Assembly (NCBI GenBank): GCA_026004615.1
Contig: BPJM01000001.1
Coordinates: forward strand, 693,482 to 757,481
Length of the DNA: 64,000 nucleotides
Origin: Planctomycetota bacterium
GTDB lineage: Bacteria > Planctomycetota > J058 > J103
Direction of reading: 5' to 3'
The notes under the pieces were generated by a model. The model saw only the letters and a list, made by a program, of their open reading frames with translations, did no database searches and was not told the DNA's origin. Positions 7,305-16,096 of the stretch are shown piece by piece; the stretch's first letter is position 1, and each line of letters begins with the position of its first letter. A program made the translations under genes and the position numbers.

Positions 7305-9389
7305 ATGGGTTGGAGCAGCCACGGGCGCGCGCACGGCCTGGCGGCGGTCTTCGCAGTGGCAGTCCTGGTGGGGGCGGCCATCCCGTGCGGGCTCGGAGCC
7401 CCCACGGCTCTGGCCGAGCAGCCGCCAGCGCCCGCCCCTGCGGATGCTGCGATCGCGATCGCGCGGCTGCGCGCGGCGGTCGCCGAGCTGAGTTCGCCGC
7501 AGATGGAGGGGCGTCCCGCCGGCGGGCCGGGCGCCGAGCGCGCGGCGCGCTGGATCGCCGCGCGGCTCGCCGAGGCGGGGGTGGCCCCCGGTGGCGATCC
7601 GGGCCCCGCCCGCCCCGGCGAGCACGAGCCCGGCTCGCCCGCCGGCACCGGCACCGACACCGCTGCGCCCGCCGGTGGCGCACCCGCGCTACCGCTCGCA
7701 CCGGGCGCGCGGAGCTACGAGCAGCGGTTCCGCTTCGCCTGGGGCGTGGAGGTCGGCCCCGGCACCGCGCTCGCGATCGGTCAGCCCGGCGGGGTGGCGG
7801 CGCTGGTGCTCGGTCGCGACTTCCGCCCCCTCGGCTTCTCGGCGAACGGCGAGGCCAGCGCCGAGATCGTGTTCTGCGGCTACGGCATCACCGCCCCCGC
7901 GCTGGGCTGGGACGACTACGCGGGCGTGGATGCCGGCGGCAAGATCGTGCTGGTGCTCGAGGGGTTGCCGCCGCTGCCCTCCTCCGGCGAACCCGAGGAC
8001 GCGCGGCGCCGCGCCGAGGCGCTGCCCCGCTACGGGCAGCTCCGCTACAAGGCGATGAACGCGCGCGAGCACGGCGCGGCCGGCATGCTGGTGATCGCGG
8101 CCCGGCCGGCAGCCGAGGCCGAGGGCGGCGCGGGCGAGCCCGAGCTGCTGCCGCTCGGCCGCACCGGCATGCAGGGCGATGCCGGCATCGTCGCCGCTGA
8201 CCTGCGGCGCTCGGTCGCGACGGGCTGGCGGACGGCGGCCGGCGAGAGCGTCGCCGAACTGGAGCAGCGCATCGCCACTGCCCGCGCGCCGCACTCCGCG
8301 CCGCTGCAGGGGGTCACTGCCCACCTGGTGGTCGAGCTGCGCAAGGAGGAGCGCGAGACGGCCAACGTGCTCGGCGTGCTGCGCGGTCGCGACCCCGTGC
8401 TCGCCGAGCAGGCGATCGTGATCGGGGCCCACTACGACCACCTGGGCGACGGCAGCCTCGGCGGCTCGCTGGCGGCCGAGCCGGGCATCCACCACGGGGC
8501 GGATGACAACGCCAGCGGGGTGGCGGCGGTGCTGGAGCTGGCGCGCGTGCTCGCCGCGGCGCCGCCGGCCGCCCGCCCCCGGCGCACGGTCGTCTTCGCC
8601 CTGTTCGGCGCCGAGGAGCTGGGCCTGCTCGGCTCGGCGCATTACGTGCGCCACCCGCTCGTGCCCCTGCAGCGCACCATCGCCATGCTCAACCTCGACA
8701 TGGTCGGCCGCATGCGCAAACATCGACTGCACGTGGGCGGCGTCGGCACCGGAGAGGGGCTGCGCGAGCTGGTCGAGCGCGCGGCGGCGGGCTCGGGGCT
8801 GAGCCTGTCGTACGACCCCGAGGGCTTCGGGCCCAGCGACCACAGTTCGTTCTACGCCCGCCAGGTTCCGGTGCTCTTCCTGTTCACCGGGGCGCACGAG
8901 GACTACCACAAGCCGAGCGACACCGCGGACAAGCTCGACTACGAGGGACTGCGCGAGGTCACCGCGCTCGCGCTGCGGCTGGTGCGCGAGCTGGACGCGC
9001 TCGCCGAGGGCCCGGCGTGGCGCAGGACCGAGGGCAGCCCGCATGGCGCGGCCCAGGCGCGCCGGGGCCCGAGCGTCTATCTCGGCACCATCCCCGACTA
9101 CGCGCCCGCCGAGGGGGTGCACGGGGTGCGGCTCGCAGGGGTGCGGGCGGGCAGCCCCGCCGAGCGGGCCGGGCTGCGCGCGGGCGACGTCATCGTCGGT
9201 CTGGACGGGACCGAGGTGCGCGACATCCACGAGTACACCTACGCGCTGTTCGCCAGGAAGCCCGGCGAGCGGGTGCGCCTGGTGGTGCTGCGCGACGGCG
9301 AGCGGCTGGAGCTGGAGGCGGTGCTGGGCCGCCGGGGCGGCGAGCACGCCCCCGCCGCGCCCGAGGGGCGACCCGCAGGGCATCCCTGA
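7305..9389 (+). CDS. Exported M28 aminopeptidase with PA and PDZ domains
   Basis: A 694-residue protein. The ATG at 7305 is chosen because GAGGGGAGG sits just upstream (7291-7299) and a signal peptide of about 36 residues follows (ends near 'PTALAEQ'). Next comes a PA-type insert (about 150-310) and the M28 zinc peptidase core. Metal ligands can be read as H376-x-D378 ('GAHYDHLG'), Asp in 'GADDNASG', Glu-Glu in 'FGAEELGLLG', Asp in 'NLDMVGRM' and His in 'GAHEDYHK'. The C-terminus (about 590-680) is a PDZ domain ('AGLRAGDVIVGLDG'), usual for envelope proteases that bind substrate tails. Its last 144 bases form the start of a 202-bp unit that is duplicated directly downstream. Confidence 0.88.
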   Translation: MGWSSHGRAHGLAAVFAVAVLVGAAIPCGLGAPTALAEQPPAPAPADAAIAIARLRAAVAELSSPQMEGRPAGGPGAERAARWIAARLAEAGVAPGGDPGPARPGEHEPGSPAGTGTDTAAPAGGAPALPLAPGARSYEQRFRFAWGVEVGPGTALAIGQPGGVAALVLGRDFRPLGFSANGEASAEIVFCGYGITAPALGWDDYAGVDAGGKIVLVLEGLPPLPSSGEPEDARRRAEALPRYGQLRYKAMNAREHGAAGMLVIAARPAAEAEGGAGEPELLPLGRTGMQGDAGIVAADLRRSVATGWRTAAGESVAELEQRIATARAPHSAPLQGVTAHLVVELRKEERETANVLGVLRGRDPVLAEQAIVIGAHYDHLGDGSLGGSLAAEPGIHHGADDNASGVAAVLELARVLAAAPPAARPRRTVVFALFGAEELGLLGSAHYVRHPLVPLQRTIAMLNLDMVGRMRKHRLHVGGVGTGEGLRELVERAAAGSGLSLSYDPEGFGPSDHSSFYARQVPVLFLFTGAHEDYHKPSDTADKLDYEGLREVTALALRLVRELDALAEGPAWRRTEGSPHGAAQARRGPSVYLGTIPDYAPAEGVHGVRLAGVRAGSPAERAGLRAGDVIVGLDGTEVRDIHEYTYALFARKPGERVRLVVLRDGERLELEAVLGRRGGEHAPAAPEGRPAGHP

Positions 9390-9447
9390 GGCGGCTGCAG
9401 GAGCGGGCGCAGCTCGCCCCGCCCCCTCGCACCGAGCCTCTCCTCAG
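9246..9447 (+). repeat. 202-bp tandem duplication, copy 1 (tail of the M28 gene)
   Basis: Starts at CTGTTCGCC inside the PDZ domain, includes the stop codon at 9387-9389 and continues into the 3' flank to CCTCTCCTCAG. The copies are joined head to tail without a spacer. Confidence 0.85.
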
Positions 9448-9649
9448 CTGTTCGCCAGCAAGCCCGGCGAGCGGGTACGGCTGGTGGTGCTGCGCGACGG
9501 CGAGCGGCTGGAGCTGGAGGCGGTGCTGGGCCGCCGGAGCGGCGAGCACGCCCCCGCCACGCCCGAGGGGCGAGCCGCAGGGCATCCCTGAGGCGGCTTC
9601 AGGAGCGGGCGCAGCTCGCCCTGCCCCCTCGCACCGAGCCTCTCCTCAG
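9448..9649 (+). repeat. 202-bp tandem duplication, copy 2 (PDZ-tail pseudocopy)
   Basis: Begins again at CTGTTCGCC and repeats copy 1 with about a dozen scattered substitutions over 202 nt. The period is not a multiple of three, so the copy falls in another frame and is separated from the M28 gene by its stop. It retains an open frame for the last 46 PDZ residues but has no start of its own. The substitutions show the duplication is not brand new, or that the copies were exchanged with related loci. Confidence 0.85.
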
Positions 9650-10005
9650 AGGGGAAGAGAGCGATAGACAGAAGATAGAGCGCGCTCGCTCCCCTCCCCG
9701 CTCCCCTGCCTGCGCCCGCGCTCCCCGCTCCCCCGGCTGCGCCCTCGCTCCCCTCTTCCCCGCCTGCGCTTTGCTCCCCTCTCCCGCGCGCGCGCTTTGC
9801 TCCCCTCTCCCCCGCGTGCGGGGGAGAGGGTCAGGGTGAGGGGGCCCCGGAAAGCGCCTCCCACCCCGCACCGCCCCTCAGCCGTCCGGGGAGACGATCG
9901 GTCCGCACCACCGCTCCAGGGTGTCATGGCTCCGAGGCGACCGGAAGGATCCCCGGGCGCTGCGCGCTCGCGCGCAGCGCACTCGCGCAGCGGACCGCCG
10001 CCCGC
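9650..10005. other. Non-coding low-complexity stretch with no supported gene
   Basis: Between the duplication and the Bfd-like gene. 9680-9810 is a run of degenerate repeats of the type GCTCCCCTCTCCC or CGCTTTGCTCCCCTC, followed by the REP-like palindrome at 9803-9830. 9845-10005 is plain GC-rich sequence in which I see nothing coding. Confidence 0.6.
9803..9830. repeat. REP-like palindrome
   Basis: CCCTCTCCCCCGC followed by GT and GCGGGGGAGAGGG is a perfect 13-bp inverted repeat with a 2-nt centre. It is followed by TCAGGGTGAGGGGG. Interspersed palindromes of this GGGAGAGGGTCAGGGTGAGGG type are common extragenic repeats in GC-rich proteobacteria. It lies between convergent genes, where it could also act as a bidirectional transcription stop. 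Confidence 0.65.
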
Positions 10006-10284
10006 TCAGTCGTCGTGGCGGTGGCGGCGACCGCTCCGCAGGTAGGCGCGCCGCAGCGCCTCGTACTGGGCCGGCGGGATGGCGCTCGCCTCGCGGACCT
10101 CGCCGTACGCGAGCAGCTCGGCGTGCAGGCGCCGCAGCGTCGGGATACACCAGCCGCACCCGGTGCCCGCCGACAGGCATTCGGAGATCAGCGAGGCGCG
10201 CGGCGGGCGCTCGCGCAGGATGAAGTTGGTGATCTTGCGGCAGCTCACGCGGAAGCAGAGGCAGACGGGGTCATCCGGTCCCAT
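10006..10284 (-). CDS. Bfd-like [2Fe-2S]-binding protein
   Basis: A 92-residue protein with the BFD-type iron-sulfur motif: C8-x-C10 near the N-terminus and C43-x2-C46, spaced as in bacterioferritin-associated ferredoxin. In Bfd the four cysteines hold a [2Fe-2S] cluster used to reduce and release iron from bacterioferritin; related domains occur in nitrite reductase and NifU. The C-terminal 40 residues are Arg/His-rich ('SGRRHRHDD') and extend beyond usual Bfd (about 64 residues). The ATG at 10284 has AAAGGA just upstream. No bacterioferritin gene is in the window, so the iron role rests on family knowledge. Confidence 0.8.
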   Translation of the reverse strand: MGPDDPVCLCFRVSCRKITNFILRERPPRASLISECLSAGTGCGWCIPTLRRLHAELLAYGEVREASAIPPAQYEALRRAYLRSGRRHRHDD

Positions 10285-10409
10285 GGTTCCTTTGTGACGC
10301 GCGCGCTCGCCCGCGTCAAGGAGCCCGCAGGGCTGGCTCCACCTGCGAGCCGGCCGGTATACTCCGCAATCGGCGGGCGGCGCGTCCTGGCGCCGAGCGG
10401 GGGGACGAG

Positions 10410-11105
10410 GTGGGCGGGCGAGCAGAGCAGCTGTGGGGCGGCCGTGCGGCCGTTCGCGCAGGCGAGCAGCTGCCGCCGAGCCTGCGAGCACGGCTGCGCC
10501 ACCGCCTGCAGTCGCTCGCGGCCGCGGCGCTGCTCGGCGTGTCGCTGTCCCTCATGGGCTGCGCCGGATTGCGCGCCGGGGAGTTCTCGTACGACGGGCC
10601 CCTGCAAGCGGCCGACCGCGAGCGCTTCGCGCAGGGCTATCGCGCCTGGGCGGGGCTGCCGCCCCTGTGGTGCGCTGCGGAGTACGGCCGGCTCGTCCCG
10701 GCCGCCGGGCCAGGCGGAGCGCCCGCGCACGGCGGCGAGCGGAGCGGCGCGGCGCAGCAGTACGAGGCGCGGCTTGCGGCCTACACCGCCCTCGGACTGC
10801 TGACCTACCGGACCCAGATCGCGCGCTGGAGCGAGGGTGGAGCGCTCCAGGTGCGCGTCGAGCGCACCGCCTACGGCGCGGGACTGCTCGCCACCCACGA
10901 GCTCACCCTGCACCACCCGCCACGACCGGGCGCAGCTCCGCTGGCGGTCCACGACTGGCGCTTTCTGCTCGGGCTGGTGGGCTACCGCGAGGAGGGCAGC
11001 CGCCGCGTCCTCACCATCCTCGGCCTGCCGATCCCGTTGCCCGCCCGGCCGGCGGGCAGCTCGGCCGCCGCGCGGCGTAACGGCCAGCAGCAGCAGGAGC
11101 CCTGA
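10410..11105 (+). CDS. Putative lipoprotein of unknown function
   Basis: Up to 231 residues from GTG at 10410 (GGGGACGAG just upstream). Residues about 25-50 form a basic-then-hydrophobic export signal ending in a lipobox, 'LSLMGC', with the Cys near residue 51. The mature part, about 180 residues, is otherwise soluble and contains '[21 protein letters not shown]', which looks like a beta-rich fold; I cannot place the family. The ~45-residue leader in front of the signal is long, so an internal start is possible. A TATACT box at 10358-10363 could be its -10 element; no convincing -35 is seen. It precedes accD by 223 bp. Confidence 0.65.
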   Translation: MGGRAEQLWGGRAAVRAGEQLPPSLRARLRHRLQSLAAAALLGVSLSLMGCAGLRAGEFSYDGPLQAADRERFAQGYRAWAGLPPLWCAAEYGRLVPAAGPGGAPAHGGERSGAAQQYEARLAAYTALGLLTYRTQIARWSEGGALQVRVERTAYGAGLLATHELTLHHPPRPGAAPLAVHDWRFLLGLVGYREEGSRRVLTILGLPIPLPARPAGSSAAARRNGQQQQEP

Positions 11106-11247
11106 GGGCGGTCCCGGCCGCTGGCGATCCCGCGCTTGTCCACTCGGCGCCGCCGCGGCAGCACCTCTTCGCGGCGGCGCGCCCCGTGCGGTGGCGGCCG
11201 CGCCTGCAGCGGGCTGCGGGCCGCGGCCCGGCGGAACAGGCGGCCGC

Positions 11248-11276
11248 TGGCGGCTCCCGCCCCCGCGGGATAGAAT
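11248..11276 (+). promoter_or_regulatory. Putative promoter for accD
   Basis: TGGCGG (11248-11253), 17 nt, TAGAAT (11271-11276). The predicted leader to the ATG at 11329 is about 46 nt. Confidence 0.4.
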
Positions 11277-11328
11277 CCCGCCGGCCGCTTGGCGCTGGGC
11301 GGGCGGCCGGAGCGAGGAGTGGCTGCGA

Positions 11329-12177
<849 letters not shown>

Positions 12178-12300
12178 GGCCAGCCGCCCGCCGTCCAGGC
12201 CAGCCTCGGGCCCGCGCCGTGGCACGTAACCCTTCGCCAGCAGGGGCTGCTGGCGGTCGAACGGAGCGCGCCCGGGGGAGCTGGGCGAGCCGCGGCCGGC

Positions 12301-13257
12301 TCAGCCTAGCCAGCTCGGCCGTTCGCCCTCCAGCCTCTGCCGCGCGGCGCGCACCGCGGCCAGCCCCTTGGGCATGCCGGCGTCCGGGGAGACCTCCACC
12401 AGCTCCTCCTCCGGCTCATCCACCAGCCGCAGCACCGGGTGCTCGCCCTGCGGGGTGGGCAGCAGCACCGTCCGCAGCCGTGCCCCCTCGTACTCCACGG
12501 TCTCGCCGGCATCGAGCACGTCGCCCCGCAGGATGGCGTCGGCCGCATCGAGCAGCAGCGCCTCGATGCCGCCGAGCAGATCCTGGGGCACCCCGCTCAC
12601 CTCCAGGTCGGCGTTGCCGAACTTGCGCAGGCCGTGGGTGCGCAGCCGCCAGCGCGGGCCGCCGTGCTCGCCCGCCCGCGCGTCCTCGGCCCGCGCGATC
12701 CGCACGTGGCTCAGCGGCGAGAGCGGCGCCTCCATGACCTCCCGCCACTCCTGATGGCCCCAGATCTTGCGCATGTACACGTCCCAGACCACCCCCCGCA
12801 TGAGATCGCGGAACGCGTCGGCCAGATGGACCAGCGTCTCGATGAAGCGGTTGTTCTCGGGGTTGGTCAGCGTCGCCCGGATGACCACGCAGCTCGCGGC
12901 GTTGCGGGCGATCAGCGCATCGGTCTCGTCGAAGCGCGAGCCCTGCCCGGCGGCGAGCGCGTCTTCCAGCTCCTCCCACAGCGCCGGTGCCTCTGCGGGC
13001 AGGTAGCCCATCACGAAGTACTCGGGCGAGGCGCCGAGCGCCTGCTGCAGCCGCCGCATCCCCTCGCCGGGCGGGAAGACGTAGCCGTCCGGGGGATTGT
13101 ACGGATTGCCGCCGGTCAGCCGTGCGAGCAGGCGCTCCAGCGGGGGCATCGCGCTCTTCGCCGCATAGACCCGGTACAGCACGTCCGCCTGCAGCGGCGG
13201 CAGGCCCGGGGCTGACGACGGGCCGCTGCCCTCGGCTCCGCTGAGATCGTCGGCCAA
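12301..13257 (-). CDS. Conserved-looking protein of unknown function
   Basis: 318 residues from a TTG start at 13257 supported by AGGAGGAGG 3-4 nt upstream (13261-13269). No signal peptide or membrane segment. The middle contains 'NAASCVVIRATLTNPENNRF' and 'VVWDVYMRKIWGHQEW', which have the feel of a conserved alpha/beta domain. The C-terminal part ('GLRKFGNADLEVSGVP') reads like a small beta domain common in bacterial DUF proteins. I cannot name the family. It lies convergent to accD and downstream of the insertion-sequence region. A possible -10 (TAGGAT, 13298-13293) lies about 35 nt upstream of the start. Confidence 0.7.
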   Translation of the reverse strand: MADDLSGAEGSGPSSAPGLPPLQADVLYRVYAAKSAMPPLERLLARLTGGNPYNPPDGYVFPPGEGMRRLQQALGASPEYFVMGYLPAEAPALWEELEDALAAGQGSRFDETDALIARNAASCVVIRATLTNPENNRFIETLVHLADAFRDLMRGVVWDVYMRKIWGHQEWREVMEAPLSPLSHVRIARAEDARAGEHGGPRWRLRTHGLRKFGNADLEVSGVPQDLLGGIEALLLDAADAILRGDVLDAGETVEYEGARLRTVLLPTPQGEHPVLRLVDEPEEELVEVSPDAGMPKGLAAVRAARQRLEGERPSWLG

Positions 13258-13295
13258 GGCGCCTCCTCCTGGCGCTGAACTCGCACCCCGCAATC

Positions 13296-13600
13296 CTACC
13301 CGGCGCGCGCGCGGCGGGCTAGCCGCGGCGCGAGGAGTTCGATCTGGCGAGCCCGCAGCGCGCCTGCGCAACCCCGCCGCATCGTACTCCTCGATACGGC
13401 CCAGCGGGCGCCCCGCAGGCCGTTCGCCGAAGGCCACCGGGAAGTCGCAGGGTTCGAGTTCGGCAGCCTCGTCCGTTCGTCCCAGATGCAGGTGCTCGAG
13501 CAACGCCCCGGGCCGCTCCCCGGGATCGCGCGCGGCAGCTGCCGGTTCGCGTGGGGCCTCCTCCTCGGTGTCCTCCGCACGGGCCGGGTGGGTCGCGGCA
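13296..13600 (-). pseudogene. 3' remnant of an unknown gene, cut by the insertion sequence
   Basis: On the minus strand an open frame reads '...GRTDEAAELEPCDFPVAFG...' and then 'LGRIEEYDAAGLRRR'. A plausible C-terminus, 'LRARQIELLAPRLARRARAG' with a TAG at 13298-13296, continues in the +1 frame from about 13350. This looks like the last 80-100 codons of a real gene with one +1 shift, whose 5' part was removed at the left edge of the IS remnant. The family is not recognised and the exact junction is uncertain. Confidence 0.35.
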
Positions 13601-13614
13601 CCGTCGGTCGGTGA

Positions 13615-14946
13615 GCGCCGCGATCGGCCAGGGCCGAGGCGGCCGCGCGACTCGGCGTGAGCACGCGCCGGCTCCGGCGGCCGCTCGGGCGGCTGAGGAA
13701 AGAGGGCGATCGGGTGGCGATCCATGGGCTGCGGGGCAGGGCTGGCAACCGGGGGGCGTGCTAGCGGGAGTCGGGTTTTCGCGGATACGTGCTGGAGTTG
13801 ATCAGGCGCAAGTATGCGGACTATGGGCCGGTGCTGTTGGCGGAGACCCTGGCGGAGCGGGAAGGCCTGCACGTGGCGCGCGAGACGGTGCGCCGCTGGC
13901 TGCGGGAGGCTGGTCTGCGGGCCGCAGGGCGAAGGCGGTGGCGGCGACATGTGCGCCGCGAGCGCCGGGCGCGGTTCGGCGAGCTGGTGCAGCTGGACGC
14001 CTCGATCCACCGCTGGCTGGAGGGCCGGGGGCGGGGCGGTCGGGAACCGGTTCTGATCTCGATCGTGGACGACGCGACGGGGCGGAGCTTCGGTCGCTTC
14101 CATGCGGGCGAAACGGTGCATGCGATCCAGGACGTGATGCGGCCATGGATCGAGCGGCACACGAGGCCGCGGGCCTGGTATGTCGACCGGGCCTCGCAGT
14201 TCCAGGGCAAGCGGGACGAAGACGGCTTCGACCCGCGTTACAACACGCAGATCGGGCGCATGTGGAGGGAACTGGACAGCGAGCTGCTCCTGGCGCGCAG
14301 TCCGCAGGCGAAGGGACGGGTGGAGCGGGCGTTGCGCACCCACCGAGACCGCCTGGTCAACAAGCTGCGCGAGCGGGGGATCCGCACGATCGAGCAGGGC
14401 AACGCCTTTGTCGAGCAGCAGTACTGGCCGGAGCACAACCGGCGCTTCGCACGCCCGGCAGCCGAGCCGCGGGATGCGCACCGGCCGTTGACGCTCGAGC
14501 AGGCAGCTCGCCTCGAAGAGATCTTCAGTGTGCGCGAGCAGCGGACGCTGGGCAAGGGCGAGGTCGTGAAGCTCGACGGGCGGGTGCTGCAGCTCGAAGG
14601 GGCGGGCCGTTGCCGGCCGCGGCCAGGCTGCAGGATCGAGGTGCTGCGTGACCCGCACGGAGGCGTACGCTTGCGCTACGAGGGCCTCGAGCTGGGGTAT
14701 CGTGACGTGACCGAGGCACACCTGCAAAGCGCTGCCGAGCGGCGAGAGGCCAAGGAGCTGACCCGCCGGCGGCGGCGCCTGGAGGCCGCTCTGCGTGCGC
14801 AGGGCGTAACCCACTGCCCCCGTGGCCGGCCTCTGGAGCAGCTCACCAGCCTGGAGCTCCAGGCGTTGCGCGCCCCGGTGCCCCCGCGGGCGGACCACCC
14901 CTGGCGGCGGCGAGCGTTGGACAAGCCGCCGCGTAGGGCAGGCTAG
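13615..14946 (+). pseudogene. ISNCY-family DDE transposase, interrupted by stop codons
   Basis: The frame reads a helix-turn-helix ('EAAARLGVSTRRLRRPLGRL') and a Gly-Leu-Arg-Gly-Arg linker, then a TAG at 13762-13764. Past this it continues in frame as 'YVLELIRRKYADYGPVLLAE', the usual junction to the integrase-like core. A TGA at 13612-13614 cuts the frame further upstream, where family members still have some 20 residues. The core keeps candidate catalytic residues: Asp in 'QLDASIHRW', Asp in 'YVDRASQF' and Glu in 'KGRVERALR'. An ATG at 13789 could still express 385 residues, but without the HTH. The element is therefore probably inactive. Confidence 0.8.
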
Positions 14947-15089
14947 GGGCCGGGGGCTGTGGCCAGTGACGCTCGTGCCGGCGGCATGGACAGGCCTGCG
15001 GCTTGTCCACACTGCCCACAGCCCGAATACGGATAGGGATTTACATACTTCCAGGGCCAACGGTCTACGCCTCTGCCGTCGGTCCTGAC

Positions 15090-15134
15090 GCGGACATTTC
15101 GATGGGGCGAGAGGTGCGGTCATTTCTATTGGGT
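15090..15134 (+). repeat. Paired motifs at the IS right end
   Basis: Two copies of a GCGG(A/T)CATTTC(G/T)AT(G/T)GGG motif, 15090-15107 and 15117-15134, 27 bp apart in direct orientation. Spaced short repeats of this kind are typical transposase binding sites at IS ends. Confidence 0.5.
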
Positions 15135-15215
15135 TGCTACAGGCCTGGCTTTCCGCTTGATCGGCGTCTGCGCGGTGCGTAAGATGGGCTCCACCACCGC
15201 TGGGGCGCTCTCGAA

Positions 15216-15446
15216 GTGCTCGGTCACGAGCTGCTGCAACACTACCGACGCATGACTCCGCGCGAACGGATCGCGGAGATGCGGGAGCTGATCGAGGTCG
15301 CCGAACGCGCGCTCGGCGTTCTGGCCCCGCAGGAGGTGCGGCGCCGCTTCGAGGCCGCGGACCGCATCCGCGAAGCGTCGAAGCGTGCCCTGCTCGAGCG
15401 CCTCGCCAGGCTGGACGAGGGGCGTGCAGCCGCCGCTGGCCAGTGA
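15216..15446 (+). CDS. Small helical protein paired with a nucleotidyltransferase
   Basis: 76 residues from GTG at 15216; ATG at 15252 is an alternative. Highly charged and almost fully helical ('MTPRERIAEMRELIEVAERA...'), with no membrane segment. Its last 23 bases overlap the start of the nucleotidyltransferase gene, the arrangement seen in toxin-antitoxin and AbiE-like operons where a small protein precedes an MNT-type enzyme. The frame is open for another 11 codons upstream toward the IS end, so the insertion may have trimmed the original N-terminus. Function is inferred only from position. Confidence 0.55.
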   Translation: MLGHELLQHYRRMTPRERIAEMRELIEVAERALGVLAPQEVRRRFEAADRIREASKRALLERLARLDEGRAAAAGQ

Positions 15447-16005
15447 GCTGATCGCCCGCAGCCGCCAGCTGGCGGAGATCCTGTCGGCGCGCGGCACCGA
15501 GTACGCCTTCATCGGCGGGCTCGCGATGAACGCCTGGACCATCCCGGTCCCCACCTATGACATCGATCTCTGCGCCGAACTGGAGCCGGATGACGTCCCT
15601 GCGCTGCTCGAGGAGCTGGAGGCGGGCGGATTCGTGCCGCCGCCCACATCCTGGATCGACGCGGTCGGCCCGGCGCGTTTCCGGGAGCTGACCGTCCACT
15701 TCCCCTATGGCAGCGGCCTGCGTCCCGTCGACATCTACCTCGCGACCGATGCGTTCCAGCGCGAGGCGCTCGCGCGGCGGCGAGGTGTGGAGCTGGATGC
15801 GGGGTTTTTCGCCTACGTCGCCACCCCCGAGGACCTCCTGGTCTACAACCTGCTCGCCTGGCGGCCCAAGGACCGGAGCGCCATCGAGCGGCTGCTGCTC
15901 GTGCAGCGCGATCTCGACTGGGACTGCGTGCGAGGTTGGAGCGCGCGCTTCGGCGTCGAGGACCGCCTGCGGGAAGCGCTGAGCGAAGCAGGACTGGCAG
16001 CGTAG
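15424..16005 (+). CDS. AbiEii/MNT-like nucleotidyltransferase
   Basis: 193 residues from GTG at 15424. The N-terminal half shows the Pol-beta nucleotidyltransferase signature: 'FIGGLAMNAW' (the G-G loop) followed by 'TYDIDLCAEL' (D-x-D metal-binding pair), with a third acidic position in 'RPVDIYLA'. Proteins of this group nucleotidylate a target, and several act as toxins of toxin-antitoxin or phage-defence pairs. 'YVATPEDLLVYNLLAW' and 'DWDCVRGWSARFG' match the C-terminal helical part of this group. It overlaps the preceding small gene by 23 bp and is convergent with the PAP2-GT39 gene. Confidence 0.75.
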   Translation: MQPPLASELIARSRQLAEILSARGTEYAFIGGLAMNAWTIPVPTYDIDLCAELEPDDVPALLEELEAGGFVPPPTSWIDAVGPARFRELTVHFPYGSGLRPVDIYLATDAFQREALARRRGVELDAGFFAYVATPEDLLVYNLLAWRPKDRSAIERLLLVQRDLDWDCVRGWSARFGVEDRLREALSEAGLAA

Positions 16006-16096
16006 TTCGTTCCGCTCATCCCCTCCGACGGATCGACGCGGGGCGAGCGTGCCGACGCCCGTGGCCTGTAGGAAGAAGTCTCAGTCCTGCCTGCCG

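Larger units (their letters stand above)
13615..15140 (+). mobile_element. Decayed ISNCY-type (ISDol1/IS1202-like) insertion sequence
   Basis: Holds a broken DDE transposase followed by about 190 bp of non-coding DNA. This non-coding part contains two similar 17-18-bp motifs, GCGGACATTTCGATGGGG (15090-15107) and GCGGTCATTTCTATTGGG (15117-15134). They look like the subterminal/terminal repeats of the right end. I could not find the matching inverted end on the left, where the element directly abuts a truncated gene. The limits given are estimates from the coding remnant and the last repeat. Confidence 0.65.

Noticed and set aside
13762-13764. In-frame TAG in the transposase as a recoding event (pyrrolysine or readthrough)
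   Set aside because: The element also has an upstream TGA and lacks its left end, so decay explains it; no downstream signal was seen.
13258-15699. Minus-strand open frame of more than 800 codons across the insertion sequence
   Set aside because: Composition is that of an antisense shadow of the transposase and its neighbours; GC-rich DNA gives long spurious frames.
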